Below the pieces are notes generated by a model. It saw only the letters and a list, made by a program, of their open reading frames with translations. It had not been told where the DNA came from and searched no databases. This document shows, piece after piece, positions 1 through 10,332 of a stretch of DNA of 64,000 nt. The position numbers and the translations under genes were made by a program. This DNA comes from Paenibacillus bouchesdurhonensis (GTDB lineage Bacteria; Bacillota; Bacilli; Paenibacillales; Paenibacillaceae), in assembly GCF_900155685.1 (NCBI RefSeq), contig NZ_LT732547.1:70478-134477 (forward strand). Direction: 5' to 3'. Within the stretch, counting starts at the first letter, position 1. Every line of letters begins with the position of its first letter.

Positions 1-1370
<1,370 letters not shown>

Positions 1371-1454
1371 ATTCCCTATATGAAGTAGGGCTAACACGCA
1401 AATGGTTGTTTCGTATCCAGTTTTCAGGGATTAACATCCTTGGATTTATGGCTT

Positions 1455-1548
<94 letters not shown>

Positions 1549-1567
1549 TGTACAACCTTATATGTTT

Positions 1568-1644
1568 GGCGGCGTAGCTCAGCTGGCTAGAGCGTACGGT
1601 TCATACCCGTGAGGTCGGGGGTTCGATCCCCTCCGCCGCTACCA
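1568..1644 (+). tRNA. tRNA-Met (CAT), elongator type
   Basis: Anticodon CAT at 1602-1604 in the loop TTCATAC. The seven acceptor pairs close fully (including a G-U at 1-72), so it lacks the 1-72 mismatch of initiator tRNA; the anticodon stem also lacks the three G-C pairs of an initiator. CCA is encoded. Confidence 0.93.
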
Positions 1645-1652
1645 TAATTTTC

Positions 1653-1728
1653 GGAGGCTTAGCTCAGCTGGGAGAGCATCTGCCTTACAAGCAGAGGGTC
1701 AGCGGTTCGATCCCGTTAGCCTCCACCA
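1653..1728 (+). tRNA. tRNA-Val (TAC)
   Basis: Anticodon TAC at 1686-1688 in the loop CTTACAA with a five-pair stem TCTGC/GCAGA. Acceptor GGAGGCT/AGCCTCC, CCA encoded. Confidence 0.95.
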
Positions 1729-1745
1729 TACTTATCTATTTTTTT

Positions 1746-1821
<76 letters not shown>

Positions 1822-1844
1822 GTTTTTCTTGGAGCTTTTATTGC

Positions 1845-1921
1845 GGAGCCGTGGTGTAGAGGCCTAACATGCCTGCCTGTCACGCAGGAGACCGCGGGTT
1901 CGAATCCCGTCGGCTCCGCCA
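1845..1921 (+). tRNA. tRNA-Asp (GTC)
   Basis: Anticodon GTC at 1879-1881 in the loop CTGTCAC, stem CCTGC/GCAGG. Acceptor GGAGCCG/CGGCTCC with discriminator G, which is the Asp identity base, and CCA encoded. The start was set at 1845 because the acceptor stem closes only from there. Confidence 0.93.
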
Positions 1922-2055
1922 TTAACTTCCTCGAATAAGGGATGAGAACCTATAAGGGTTCGTTGAAGTGTCTGAAGTATCCATATAAAGTGTTTCCACA
2001 AGAAGTGGGAAAGTTATAAACTTAACCGCTTTATTTTTTTGACCAAATTTAATAT

Positions 2056-2128
<73 letters not shown>

Positions 2129-2171
2129 CTTTTATGCTCTCAGGCAACGCCCTGATCTAGCATGAAACCTT

Positions 2172-2257
2172 GGAGGCTTAGCGAAGTGGCCAAACGCAGC
2201 AGACTGTAAATCTGTTCTCGTACGAGTTCGGTGGTTCGAATCCATCAGCCTCCACCA
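2172..2257 (+). tRNA. tRNA-Tyr (GTA)
   Basis: Class II tRNA with long variable arm, anticodon GTA at 2206-2208 in the loop CTGTAAA, acceptor GGAGGCT/AGCCTCC, CCA encoded. Confidence 0.94.
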
Positions 2258-2261
2258 GTAA

Positions 2262-2334
2262 GAGCCATTAGCTCAGTTGGTAGAGCACCTGACTTTTAAT
2301 CAGGGTGTCGAAGGTTCGAGTCCTTCATGGCTCA
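2262..2334 (+). tRNA. tRNA-Lys (TTT), no encoded CCA
   Basis: Anticodon TTT at 2295-2297, stem CCTGA/TCAGG, acceptor GAGCCAT/ATGGCTC, discriminator A followed by TCT, so CCA is not encoded. It is the last tRNA of the array and is followed within ten bases by an intrinsic terminator. Confidence 0.94.
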
Positions 2335-2340
2335 TCTCAA

Positions 2341-2376
2341 AAGTCGTCAATCTTGAATTGGCGGCTTTTTTGTTTT
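2341..2376 (+). terminator. Intrinsic terminator of the rRNA/tRNA transcript
   Basis: Ten-pair stem AAGTCGTCAA / TTGGCGGCTT (two wobbles) with a seven-base loop and a run of six T, directly after tRNA-Lys. Confidence 0.75.
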
Positions 2377-2481
2377 ATAAAAATTGTACGCGCGAAGCAA
2401 ATTTTAATTTTTTCTAAGGATCATGATACAATACTGACTATAGTCAATAAAAAAACAGGGTGCTCCAGAAAGGCATTTTTT

Positions 2482-3594
2482 ATGGAAATCAACTTACTCA
2501 AGAAGCAACTGGAACTCATTATTAAGGCTCCCGTCCATATGTTAAATATGGAGCTGCAGGAGTGGCAAGATTTGACGGAAATTGCGAACTCAGAAGAATC
2601 GACATTAGCTCGATCCGCTGTGCTGAAGGATCGTTCTCTCTGGTTGTGTGGAATTCATAATCATAAGGTTCAAGTGCTTGAAGCGAATACGTCTGGCTTG
2701 GCCGAGACGGAAGTGAAACTGATCGAGCTTTTAATGGCTGCGTTTGATGGAGAGCGGTCGCTGCCGCTTGCTGGTGGGAAAAAAGATGATGAGTACCGCA
2801 GTCAGCAGCTGGGCGCATGGATTCAGGAACAGCTTGAGCAGGGGAATTACCAGACGGTCATACCAGAACCGTTAGCTTGGAAAACGAAGATACAGGGGAT
2901 GATGCTTCCATTCCTGCTTGGTTGGGAGAACCACTCGGCCATGGATATTTCGCATGTTAAGCTAAATAAGCTGCTGCGCAGTTATTTTGGCGGTGACATC
3001 GTGCTGCTGCCCTTAAAGGAGGAGTGGTACGTTCTTGTCGGTGAGAAGCTGCTGACTGAAATTCGTGACGAGAGTGAAGAGGGCTTGGATACAGAACGGG
3101 ACATGCTCAGCGCACTAAGCCAGGGGATGTACGAATTGATTACAAATGAATGGGTTGGGGGAGGCTTTCACCTGGCTGTAGGTGATCCGATTGATCCGGG
3201 GAAGGCACTGGTGTCGACGGCTTTCTTACTTCGTGAGACGCTGGCTATTGGCCGTATTTTTCATGTGACAGAGCAAATTCATTTGCCGTGGGAGCTGCGT
3301 CTCGAACGCCTCATTTACAGCATCCCTGATGCTCAGCGGCAAAGATTTGTAGAGGATACAGGGAATCCGATCGGTATGTTGAACGATGAAGAGACATTGA
3401 CGACGCTGGATACCTTTTTTCAATTGGATTGTAATGTGAGCGAAACCGCTAAACGGTTATATATTCACCGAAACACGCTGCTGTATAGACTCGATAAGTT
3501 TAAACAGGAGACAGGCCTTGATGTACGAAGCTTCCATGATGCGGTTATAGTCAAGCTGGGGATGCTATTGTATAAAGTGACAAATAGGGAATAG
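2482..3594 (+). CDS. PucR/CdaR-type transcriptional regulator
   Basis: Predicted 370-residue regulator with a C-terminal PucR-family helix-turn-helix (about residues 320-346, ETAKRLYIHRNTLLYRLDK), the recognition-helix pattern of the PucR/CdaR group. The upstream 300 residues match no domain I can name with certainty. The ATG at 2482 is preferred because AGAAAGG lies eight bases upstream, whereas the reading frame otherwise runs back into the tRNA-Lys gene. It stands alone between the tRNA terminator and the MsmX-type ATPase gene and could regulate the latter, but no operator was recognised. The ligand cannot be deduced. Confidence 0.8.
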   Translation: MEINLLKKQLELIIKAPVHMLNMELQEWQDLTEIANSEESTLARSAVLKDRSLWLCGIHNHKVQVLEANTSGLAETEVKLIELLMAAFDGERSLPLAGGKKDDEYRSQQLGAWIQEQLEQGNYQTVIPEPLAWKTKIQGMMLPFLLGWENHSAMDISHVKLNKLLRSYFGGDIVLLPLKEEWYVLVGEKLLTEIRDESEEGLDTERDMLSALSQGMYELITNEWVGGGFHLAVGDPIDPGKALVSTAFLLRETLAIGRIFHVTEQIHLPWELRLERLIYSIPDAQRQRFVEDTGNPIGMLNDEETLTTLDTFFQLDCNVSETAKRLYIHRNTLLYRLDKFKQETGLDVRSFHDAVIVKLGMLLYKVTNRE

Positions 3595-3717
3595 GTTTTT
3601 TGTGCAGTTTGTGGATAGCGCATTATTGCCCTGGTGGGTTAATATAAAGATACGAAATGAATCCGATTACATTTGGATGAATCTTTAATACTAAATTTAT
3701 TCTAGGAGGCAGAACTC

Positions 3718-4836
3718 ATGGCAGGCGTACGCTTAGAACACATTTATAAAAAATACCCAGGTGCTGACAAAGCAACCGTTATCGACGTTAACTTAGATAT
3801 TGCAGATAAAGAATTCCTCGTATTGGTTGGACCATCCGGTTGTGGTAAATCTACAACTCTTCGTATGATCGCTGGTCTTGAAGAAATTACTGAAGGTAAA
3901 TTGTACATTGGCGACCGCGTCGTTAACGACGTTGCTCCTAAAGATCGCGACATTGCGATGGTTTTCCAATCCTACGCTTTGTATCCGCATATGAACGTGT
4001 ATCAAAACATGGCATTTGGTCTGAAACTTCGTAAAGTGAAAAAAGAAGAAATCGACCAGCGTGTACGTGAAGCTGCAAGAATTCTTGATATCGAGCACTT
4101 GCTTGATCGTAAACCGAAGGCACTTTCCGGTGGTCAGCGTCAACGGGTTGCCTTGGGACGCGCGATTGTCCGCGATCCACAAGTCTTCCTCATGGACGAA
4201 CCGCTTTCCAACTTGGATGCTAAACTCCGTGGTCAAATGCGTGCGGAAATCACAAAGCTGGTTAAACGTCTCGAAACCACTTGTATCTATGTAACGCATG
4301 ACCAAACAGAGGCTATGACGATGGGTGACCGTATCGTTGTTATGCAAGACGGTATCATTCAGCAAGCTGCTTCTCCGGAAGAGCTGTACAACCAACCAAC
4401 GAATATTTTCGTTGCTGGATTTATCGGTTCCCCTACAATGAACTTTATCAATGGTACAATTGTAGAGCAAAACGGCGCTGTATACTTCCAATCCGATACG
4501 CTTAAAGTTGAAGTACCTCAGGGTAAAGCTGTTACTCTGAAGGAAAAAGGATACGTAGGCGGCAAGGAAGTAATCATGGGCGTACGTCCTGAAGATATTC
4601 ATGAAGAGCCAATCTTCTTGGAAGGATCCCCGAATACGATCTTCACGGCAAGTGTAGACGTAACAGAGAACCTGGGTCATGAAATGCTCTTGTACTTGAG
4701 CAGCACATCCTCGCTGATCGCTCGTGTGGACGGACGTTCCAATACTCGTGAAGGCGACAATGTGAAGCTTGCAATCGATATGAACAAAATTCATATCTTC
4801 GATAAAGAAACTGAGCAAAACATATTCTTCGGTTAA
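3718..4836 (+). CDS. msmX: Sugar ABC transporter ATPase, MsmX/UgpC type (orphan)
   Basis: 372-residue CUT1-type ATPase. Walker A GPSGCGKST is at residues 38-46, Q-loop near 84, signature LSGGQ at 136-140, Walker B FLMDEP near 157-162, H-loop in VTHDQTEAMT, and a C-terminal TOBE/regulatory part of about 135 residues typical of the MalK/MsmX group. RBS AGGAGGC is eight bases upstream. No permease or binding-protein gene is adjacent, which is characteristic of MsmX, a shared ATPase energising several sugar importers in Bacillus. The two importers at 41.8-54.8 kb lack an ATPase and are plausible clients (inference). Codon use is strongly biased like that of gapA, suggesting high expression. A terminator follows directly. 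Confidence 0.9.
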   Translation: MAGVRLEHIYKKYPGADKATVIDVNLDIADKEFLVLVGPSGCGKSTTLRMIAGLEEITEGKLYIGDRVVNDVAPKDRDIAMVFQSYALYPHMNVYQNMAFGLKLRKVKKEEIDQRVREAARILDIEHLLDRKPKALSGGQRQRVALGRAIVRDPQVFLMDEPLSNLDAKLRGQMRAEITKLVKRLETTCIYVTHDQTEAMTMGDRIVVMQDGIIQQAASPEELYNQPTNIFVAGFIGSPTMNFINGTIVEQNGAVYFQSDTLKVEVPQGKAVTLKEKGYVGGKEVIMGVRPEDIHEEPIFLEGSPNTIFTASVDVTENLGHEMLLYLSSTSSLIARVDGRSNTREGDNVKLAIDMNKIHIFDKETEQNIFFG

Positions 4837-4853
4837 TTATAACTGATGATCAG

Positions 4854-4878
4854 AACCGCCCTTCGGGGCGGTTTTTTT
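4854..4878 (+). terminator. Intrinsic terminator after msmX
   Basis: Perfect stem ACCGCCC / GGGCGGT with short loop TTCG and a seven-T tail, 18 bases after the stop codon. It isolates msmX as a single-gene transcript. Confidence 0.9.
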
Positions 4879-5037
4879 ATTGTAAACCGGGCTGGTAATT
4901 GATTTACGTCGTATTTTCCTTTACGATGAATACAATGAAATAAATGCAGATGTGACTGGATTGTATTTACATATTTGCAGGGCGCTAACCGTAAAAATTG
5001 AGTTTCCGAGGCTAGCGGCTTGGAGAAGGAGAACATC

Positions 5038-5979
5038 ATGGCAAAAAAAGTGAAAGTATCAGAATTGGTTAACCAGTTCGGGCTTGAGGTTGTATCTGGA
5101 GAGCAAGGGTTAAAACGAGTGATTACAGTGGATGATTTATATCGCCCTGGTTTAGAAATGGCCGGTTATTTCGAGTATCATCCGCCTGAGCGTGTACAAA
5201 TTCTAGGGAAGACGGAGCTGGCTTTTTATGAAATGCTGCCAGCTGAGGAGCGGCGTGATCGTATGGAGCGCCTGTGCTCCAGTGATGAGACGCCTTGCAT
5301 CATCGTGACAAGATCCTGGGAAGTGCCGCAGGAGCTGACGGAAATCAGCTCGGTCAAGAATATTCCCGTCCTGCGCAGCAATATGGCAACAACGATTCTA
5401 TCCAGCCGGATTACCAGCTTCTTGGAGAAGAAGCTCGCCCCTACGGCTACGATTCATGGCGTACTTGTCGATGTGTATGGGGTAGGTATGCTCATTACGG
5501 GCACTAGCGGCATTGGTAAAAGTGAGACTGCTCTGGAATTGGTTAAACGAGGCCACCGCCTGATTGCCGATGATGCTGTAGAAATTCGTCAGACCTCCGA
5601 CAATCAACTCCATGGGACTGCACCAGAGTTAATTCGGCATTTGCTTGAGATTCGGGGCGTCGGTATCATTAACGTTATGACTCTGTTTGGTGCAGGGGCC
5701 ATTCGGAACAATAAACGGATTTCGCTCGTCGTGAGGCTTGAGGCTTGGCAGCAGGAGAAGCAGTATGACAGACTGGGGCTGGACGAGGAGACTACGCGGA
5801 TTATCGATACCGATGTGCCGCTTGCAACGATCCCGGTGCGGCCTGGTCGGAACTTGGCTGTTATTATTGAAGTGGCGGCAATGAACTTCCGTCTTAAACG
5901 AATGGGATATAATGCGGCATTGCAATTTACGACCAAACTCACTGAGACCATTGCGGAAGATATCGACGATTTGGATTAG
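5038..5979 (+). CDS. hprK: HPr kinase/phosphorylase
   Basis: 313 residues, the normal HprK length. The bifunctional enzyme phosphorylates and dephosphorylates Ser46 of HPr/Crh and so controls CcpA-dependent catabolite repression. Seen: N-terminal HprK domain, catalytic His in ATIHGVLVD (about residue 138), P-loop GTSGIGKSE (from about residue 155), the following ADDAVEI, and the family signature [11 protein letters not shown]. Start chosen at ATG 5038, seven bases after GAGAAGGAG, rather than an in-frame ATG 18 bases upstream. First gene of an operon with lgt, ppaX and yvoF, the same order as in Bacillus subtilis. Its likely substrate, an HPr-like protein, is encoded at 34023. Confidence 0.95.
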   Translation: MAKKVKVSELVNQFGLEVVSGEQGLKRVITVDDLYRPGLEMAGYFEYHPPERVQILGKTELAFYEMLPAEERRDRMERLCSSDETPCIIVTRSWEVPQELTEISSVKNIPVLRSNMATTILSSRITSFLEKKLAPTATIHGVLVDVYGVGMLITGTSGIGKSETALELVKRGHRLIADDAVEIRQTSDNQLHGTAPELIRHLLEIRGVGIINVMTLFGAGAIRNNKRISLVVRLEAWQQEKQYDRLGLDEETTRIIDTDVPLATIPVRPGRNLAVIIEVAAMNFRLKRMGYNAALQFTTKLTETIAEDIDDLD

Positions 5980-5987
5980 GAGCGTGA

Positions 5988-7022
5988 ATGATGGGCACTT
6001 TGTTATTGGATCCAATAGCCTTTTCTATTGGAAGTATCGCCGTACGCTGGTATGGATTAATTCTTGGAACCGGCGCTTTGGTCGGCTTGCTTCTGGCTAT
6101 TCGAGAGGGGAAGCGCTTCGGCATTCCGCAGGAGTTTTTCATGGATTTGCTGCTGCTGGGGGTTCCATCAGCTATTATTGGGGCTAGAATTTACTTTGTT
6201 GCTTTTACGTGGGAGCAATATAAGGATAATTTTTGGGATGTCTTTAAGATCTGGGAAGGTGGCATAGCCATATACGGCGCGCTTATAGGCGCAATTATAT
6301 GTGCAGTGATTCTGGTGCGTAGACGCGGCTATAATTTCTGGCGGATCGCGGATATTTGTGCGCCTTCCCTGATTGTAGGTCAAATGATCGGCCGCTGGGG
6401 GAACTTTGTGAACCAGGAAGCCTATGGCGGGCCGACAACGGAAGCTTTTTTAAGTGATTATTTACATCTGCCAGCCTTTATTGTCAATCAGATGAACGTT
6501 GAGGGAATATTCCGTCATCCCACCTTTTTGTATGAATCGGTGTGGAACCTGGTCGGCCTGCTCCTGCTCTTCGTTCTAAGAAGACAGAAGTTTCTGCGGT
6601 CAGGAGAGCTATTCTTCTCCTATTTCATTTGGTATTCCATCGGCCGTTTCTTTATAGAGGCGCTGCGGATTGATAGCTTGGCCTTTAAAGGGCCGCAGTG
6701 GCTGGCTTCTTTTGTAGACGGGCTATGGTCTCCAATGTTATGGCTAGGTTTCGAGCACGGATATTTAGATCCCAATTATGGGAATGTTCGAATATCTCAA
6801 CTGTTGGCTCTGGTTATTATTGTTATTGCTATCATCTTCATCATCGTTCGTCGTAGAACGGTATCTGATTTGCCACGGTACAGCGATCCGATCGTTTCTA
6901 CGAAGAATCAGGAGATCGAGAATGTATCCAGTACTACCGCTCTGAACAAGAAAGTACTGGACGCCAAAGAGAATGATACAGATATCTCCAAGACGGAAGA
7001 TGAGGAACAGAAAAAGGAGTAG
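5988..7022 (+). CDS. lgt: Prolipoprotein diacylglyceryl transferase
   Basis: Integral membrane enzyme that transfers diacylglycerol from phosphatidylglycerol to the lipobox cysteine of prolipoproteins. Seen: seven hydrophobic segments, the Lgt signature GRWGNFVNQE near residue 134, and HPTFLYES further on. An RBS (TAGGAGCG) overlaps the hprK stop codon, eight bases before the start. At 344 residues it is longer than typical (about 270); the excess includes a charged hydrophilic C-terminal tail of roughly 55 residues after the last membrane segment. Lipoprotein substrates in this window include PotD (38230) and the solute-binding protein at 41839. Confidence 0.95.
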   Translation: MMGTLLLDPIAFSIGSIAVRWYGLILGTGALVGLLLAIREGKRFGIPQEFFMDLLLLGVPSAIIGARIYFVAFTWEQYKDNFWDVFKIWEGGIAIYGALIGAIICAVILVRRRGYNFWRIADICAPSLIVGQMIGRWGNFVNQEAYGGPTTEAFLSDYLHLPAFIVNQMNVEGIFRHPTFLYESVWNLVGLLLLFVLRRQKFLRSGELFFSYFIWYSIGRFFIEALRIDSLAFKGPQWLASFVDGLWSPMLWLGFEHGYLDPNYGNVRISQLLALVIIVIAIIFIIVRRRTVSDLPRYSDPIVSTKNQEIENVSSTTALNKKVLDAKENDTDISKTEDEEQKKE

Positions 7023-7028
7023 CTTAAT

Positions 7029-7682
7029 TTGAAGATAGATACGGTGTTATTTGATCTAGACGGAACGATTGTCGATACGAACGAGCTGATTATTGCATCA
7101 TTTCAGCATGTATTGGACAAGCATAAGCAGCCGCGTACCCGGGAGCAGATTATCCCTTACATGGGGATGACCTTGGAACAGCAGTTTCAGGCCTTCTCGG
7201 GCTGGCAGGATGTCGCGGAGCTGGTTACCGATTATCGCTCATATAACACAATACACCACGATACGATGGTCAAGGGATTCCCCCATGTAGACGAAGTGAT
7301 CTCCGCTTTGAAAGATAAAGGAATTAAGCTGGGAATCGTTACGACCAAGATTAGACCGTCAACGATGCGTGTATTGGAGCTGTTCGGGTTGCTGAAATAT
7401 ATGGATGCAATTGTTACAGTACAGGATGTGACGCATCCCAAGCCGCATCCAGAGCCGGTTCTGAAGGCTATAGAGCAGCTAAATGCTGATCCAAAGCGCA
7501 CGATAATGGTGGGGGATAGTCCTGCAGATATTAAGTCGGCTCAAGCCGCCGGAGCTCTCTCGGCTGCCGTAGCCTGGTCGCTTAAAGGGGCGGAGGAGCT
7601 GAAGAAGTACAATCCGGATTATATTCTGGAGGACATGCTCGATCTATACGGAATATTAGGATGGGAGCTACAGAAGAAGTGA
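7029..7682 (+). CDS. ppaX: Pyrophosphatase PpaX (HAD superfamily)
   Basis: 217-residue HAD phosphatase. Motif I is DLDGTIVDT near the N-terminus, motif II VTTK, motif III KPHPEP and motif IV MVGDSPADI. In B. subtilis PpaX hydrolyses the pyrophosphate made when HprK dephosphorylates Ser-P-HPr, so its place two genes after hprK supports the assignment. Start is TTG 7029, with AAGGAG ten bases upstream and only six bases after the lgt stop. Alternative: a phosphoglycolate phosphatase-like HAD enzyme, less likely in this context. Confidence 0.9.
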   Translation: MKIDTVLFDLDGTIVDTNELIIASFQHVLDKHKQPRTREQIIPYMGMTLEQQFQAFSGWQDVAELVTDYRSYNTIHHDTMVKGFPHVDEVISALKDKGIKLGIVTTKIRPSTMRVLELFGLLKYMDAIVTVQDVTHPKPHPEPVLKAIEQLNADPKRTIMVGDSPADIKSAQAAGALSAAVAWSLKGAEELKKYNPDYILEDMLDLYGILGWELQKK

Positions 7683-8221
7683 GGAGAGTGCAGCGTTATC
7701 CAGTAGAAGGGCCAAATGCACTGTGGCAGCTTTACCGTACGGTAAGTCCGTGGAAGGGTGTTAAAAATTTTATTTTCATCCAACTGGCTAGATATTGTCC
7801 GGTGCTGCCGCTAAAGAACTGGATTTATCGCCGCATTCTGGGCATGAAGGTGGGTGAACATACCGCATTCGGCCTCATGGTTATGGTTGACGTATTTTTC
7901 CCAGAGCTGATTACGATTGGGCGCAATTCTGTGATTGGCTATAATACGACCATCCTGGCTCATGAATATTTAATTAAGGAATATCGGCTGGGCAAGGTTC
8001 GTATTGGGGACGAAGTTATGATTGGTGCCAACACGACGATATTGCCTGGTGTCACGATTGGGGATGGGGCGGTCGTCGCTGCCGGATCGATCGTACATAA
8101 AGATGTTGCACCGGGAGCGTTTGTAGGCGGCAATCCGCTTCGTGTGATTGAGCGTAAGTCGCCAGGAGAAGCAGCAGCTTCGGAGGCTGTTGTAATGGCA
8201 CAAGAAGAAACGGAAAGATAA
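7679..8221 (+). CDS. yvoF: Hexapeptide-repeat acyltransferase, YvoF-like
   Basis: About 180-residue left-handed beta-helix acetyl/acyltransferase. The C-terminal two thirds carries hexapeptide-type repeats (IGDEVMIGANTTILPGVTIG, then a final VGGNPLRVI turn). GTG 7679 is preferred because it makes a 4-base overlap with the ppaX stop and gives an N-terminus (VRRVQRYPVEG) resembling my recollection of B. subtilis YvoF; an in-frame ATG at 7661 is the alternative. It is the last gene of the hprK operon. The acceptor substrate is unknown. Confidence 0.85.
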   Translation: MRRVQRYPVEGPNALWQLYRTVSPWKGVKNFIFIQLARYCPVLPLKNWIYRRILGMKVGEHTAFGLMVMVDVFFPELITIGRNSVIGYNTTILAHEYLIKEYRLGKVRIGDEVMIGANTTILPGVTIGDGAVVAAGSIVHKDVAPGAFVGGNPLRVIERKSPGEAAASEAVVMAQEETER

Positions 8222-8248
8222 AGGATCGCCCGAGGGCGATCCTTTATT
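8220..8248 (+). terminator. Intrinsic terminator after yvoF
   Basis: Stem AAAGGATCGCCC / GGCGATCCTTT with a tight loop and a short T-rich tail, directly at the yvoF stop. It lies between convergent genes and could also stop the minus-strand DUF4179 transcript. Confidence 0.85.
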
Positions 8249-8301
8249 GTTATTGGTAAGATGTTTTGTTACACAGGTGGAGGGGAGCGGGAGCGCAGTT
8301 C

Positions 8302-9720
8302 CTACTTCTTTGAATTGTTCTCGGAGAGAAGAGGAACTTCAAAAGTCTGGTAAATGTCGGTTCCGGGATAGGAGAGCAGTTTAAAGGTTAACGGTTGGGC
8401 GTAAGCGCCGGGCTTCATTTTATAGTTAATTGTTTGGAAGGTGTCCTGGCCTCTTCGGGAGCTAGAGCTGCCCATAATAAAAGAGTGTTCACCCCCGTCT
8501 CCGTCAGTAAACTCATTGTCCAGGTTGAATTGGGGAGATCTTTGATCGGAAACAAAATCAAGCTCAAAATAAAGATCAATAAACTCTTCGCTTGGAACTA
8601 TGCGATCAAGCCGAATGGAATCGTTCGGAGAAGAAATCAGTTCCTGTTTCTCCGTATCAAGTACAAGTTCTAAATCCTCCCCTAACGCTTCTTCCATTCC
8701 AGAGGCACCAAATGAAAGCTGTTGCCAATCGGAATAATACAGGCTGTCAAATTGGATGAGAAGTTGGTCTGAATCTACATTTGTCGTAGACATTTGCATA
8801 GGAATGGACTTTCGTGCGCCCCCCTGAGTTATCCATAAAACCGGGTCGATCAGACCTTGGTATAGATTCTCCTCGGCGGATTCAATATGAACGTAGACTC
8901 TTGTCGTTAATGGGTTCAACAACGCTCTTGTAACGGTAAACGTATATGGCCCAATCGTCTCCGTGCGGTTGACCTCAACTTTTTGTTCCAACCCAGCATA
9001 TTTACTGGAATCAAGCCGAATCGGGAAATTGATGAGTTCATGGGCGTTGTCAGACGCTTGCGGATGTCCCCATTTTGCGGAGAAGTTGAATTGATTCGGT
9101 ATATCCTTTTTAGAAAAAGAAAGTGTAAATTCACCATGATGCACATTGGTCGCAGTTCCGGTATCGTTTTCCGTTGGAAGGTATTCGATCATAGCCTCTA
9201 TATTTTTCCCCCCGGCGTCCATGAATTGAGGCTCACGCGGAAAAATGGGCGTATTCCCCGGCAAATTAACCGATGTATAGAACAGAACCATCTCTGTACG
9301 ATCAGCAAGGACTCCGTGTACAGTCACCTGGTAATCGCCCTGCGTGACCGTCTCGTTGATAGGCTGATACAGTCCATGGCGTGCTGCCTCTTTAAGCTTT
9401 GGCGTCATTCTGTCGTATACGAAGCTCGGGATATCCATGCGAGAAGCATGAAATGCGGGATGATCTTTCTTTCCCAGTTCCCATGCCTGCCAGCCGCCGA
9501 AAAGGATCAAACAGCAAGCAAGTACTGCACCTGCAAGCTTCCAAGGATAGGAATGAGCGAGATGCTTGTGCCGGGAATTTCCTGCTGCAATTCCTGCGAG
9601 AAGCGCACTTTCTAATTTCTCTTCATCGATCTGGGTGGCAGCAGTGCTGTGGGACTTATAATAATCTATCAGTAGCTTTTCTACCTGATTATATTCCGGA
9701 TCAAAATGATGGTTTCTCAT
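8302..9720 (-). CDS. DUF4179 domain membrane protein, likely anti-sigma factor
   Basis: 472 residues with a cytoplasmic N-terminal part of about 60 residues, one membrane helix (about 61-80, WKLAGAVLACCLILFGGW) and a large extracytoplasmic part whose first section matches the DUF4179 pattern (FVYDRMTPKLKEAARHGLYQ, then beta-rich sequence). Such proteins are commonly encoded with ECF sigma factors and hold them inactive at the membrane. The start overlaps the end of the sigma gene by 20 bases, consistent with translational coupling. The signal sensed by the outer domain is unknown. The anti-sigma role is inferred from topology and neighbour. Confidence 0.8.
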   Translation of the reverse strand: MRNHHFDPEYNQVEKLLIDYYKSHSTAATQIDEEKLESALLAGIAAGNSRHKHLAHSYPWKLAGAVLACCLILFGGWQAWELGKKDHPAFHASRMDIPSFVYDRMTPKLKEAARHGLYQPINETVTQGDYQVTVHGVLADRTEMVLFYTSVNLPGNTPIFPREPQFMDAGGKNIEAMIEYLPTENDTGTATNVHHGEFTLSFSKKDIPNQFNFSAKWGHPQASDNAHELINFPIRLDSSKYAGLEQKVEVNRTETIGPYTFTVTRALLNPLTTRVYVHIESAEENLYQGLIDPVLWITQGGARKSIPMQMSTTNVDSDQLLIQFDSLYYSDWQQLSFGASGMEEALGEDLELVLDTEKQELISSPNDSIRLDRIVPSEEFIDLYFELDFVSDQRSPQFNLDNEFTDGDGGEHSFIMGSSSSRRGQDTFQTINYKMKPGAYAQPLTFKLLSYPGTDIYQTFEVPLLSENNSKK

Positions 9721-10237
9721 CGTATCCTTCGCCTCTCCTTCCTATATGTCCTCGTATTTGCTTTAATCCTTGATGCAGCCAGGTTTTCACGGTGCCTTCA
9801 GGCCGACCCAGAATAAGGGCGATTTCAGTTAACGTCATATCCTGATAATACTTGAGCATGAGTACATCACGATATTTAGGCTTTAGGCGATCAAGCGCCT
9901 GTTCGAGATCCAGTCTGTAAACACTGATCATTTCTACTTTCTCCTGTGATGCTTCGGTATATTGAGGCAAAGTTCTTTTACGGTACTTTAGCTCATCGTG
10001 ACAACAGTTAATTAGGATACGGATAAGCCATGGTACGAAGGCTGCCGGATCACGCAGCTGTCGGCATTTGACCCAGGCGCGGCAAATAGCCTCTTGGACG
10101 GCATCCAAGGCATCGGCCTCATTTTCCAGATAGCTATGGGCAATGCCGAACAGTTTTCTTGTTTGGGAAGATACCAGCTTGTAGAAGGCGTCTTCATCCC
10201 CAAGACATGCTGCGGCAGCCCATTCTTTTTCTTGCAC
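9701..10237 (-). CDS. ECF-type RNA polymerase sigma factor
   Basis: 178 residues with region 2 (RKLFGIAHSYLENEADALDA, then VQEAICRAWVKC) and region 4 (RDVLMLKYYQDMTLTEIALI followed by GRPEGTVKTWLHQGLKQIR). GTG 10237 is chosen as start because AAAGGAG lies eight bases upstream, whereas an in-frame ATG 57 bases further upstream has none. The gene is co-transcribed with the DUF4179 gene. Upstream lies an ECF-like promoter (10306-10332), which suggests autoregulation. Related to the SigX/SigV/SigW-like group; the exact subgroup cannot be decided by eye. Confidence 0.9.
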   Translation of the reverse strand: MQEKEWAAAACLGDEDAFYKLVSSQTRKLFGIAHSYLENEADALDAVQEAICRAWVKCRQLRDPAAFVPWLIRILINCCHDELKYRKRTLPQYTEASQEKVEMISVYRLDLEQALDRLKPKYRDVLMLKYYQDMTLTEIALILGRPEGTVKTWLHQGLKQIRGHIGRRGEGYDEKPSF

Positions 10238-10305
10238 GTTCTTGCTCCTTTCTGTATATATCTCCATGCTATAAATTCGGGGGATAATTTGCATCTATAT
10301 GTTAA

Positions 10306-10332
10306 GACGTGGGAGGGCTACAAACGGTTTTA
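10306..10332 (-). promoter_or_regulatory. Candidate ECF-sigma autoregulated promoter
   Basis: On the minus strand TAAAAC (10332-10327) and CGTC (10309-10306) are separated by 17 bases, matching the B. subtilis ECF pattern (TGAAAC or TGTAAC, 16-17 bases, CGTA/CGTC). It lies about 70 bases before the sigma gene start. Confidence 0.5.

Noticed and set aside
1371-1454. Possible 5S rRNA gene after 23S
   Set aside because: The space is only about 85 bases and none of the conserved 5S segments is present.
2305-2481. N-terminal extension of the PucR-type regulator into tRNA-Lys
   Set aside because: The frame would start inside a tRNA gene and cross its terminator.
3793-4818. 341-codon open frame antisense to msmX
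   Set aside because: It mirrors a gene with extreme codon bias, lacks an RBS, and its translation is Phe/Cys/His-rich without any domain pattern. It is a by-product of codon usage.
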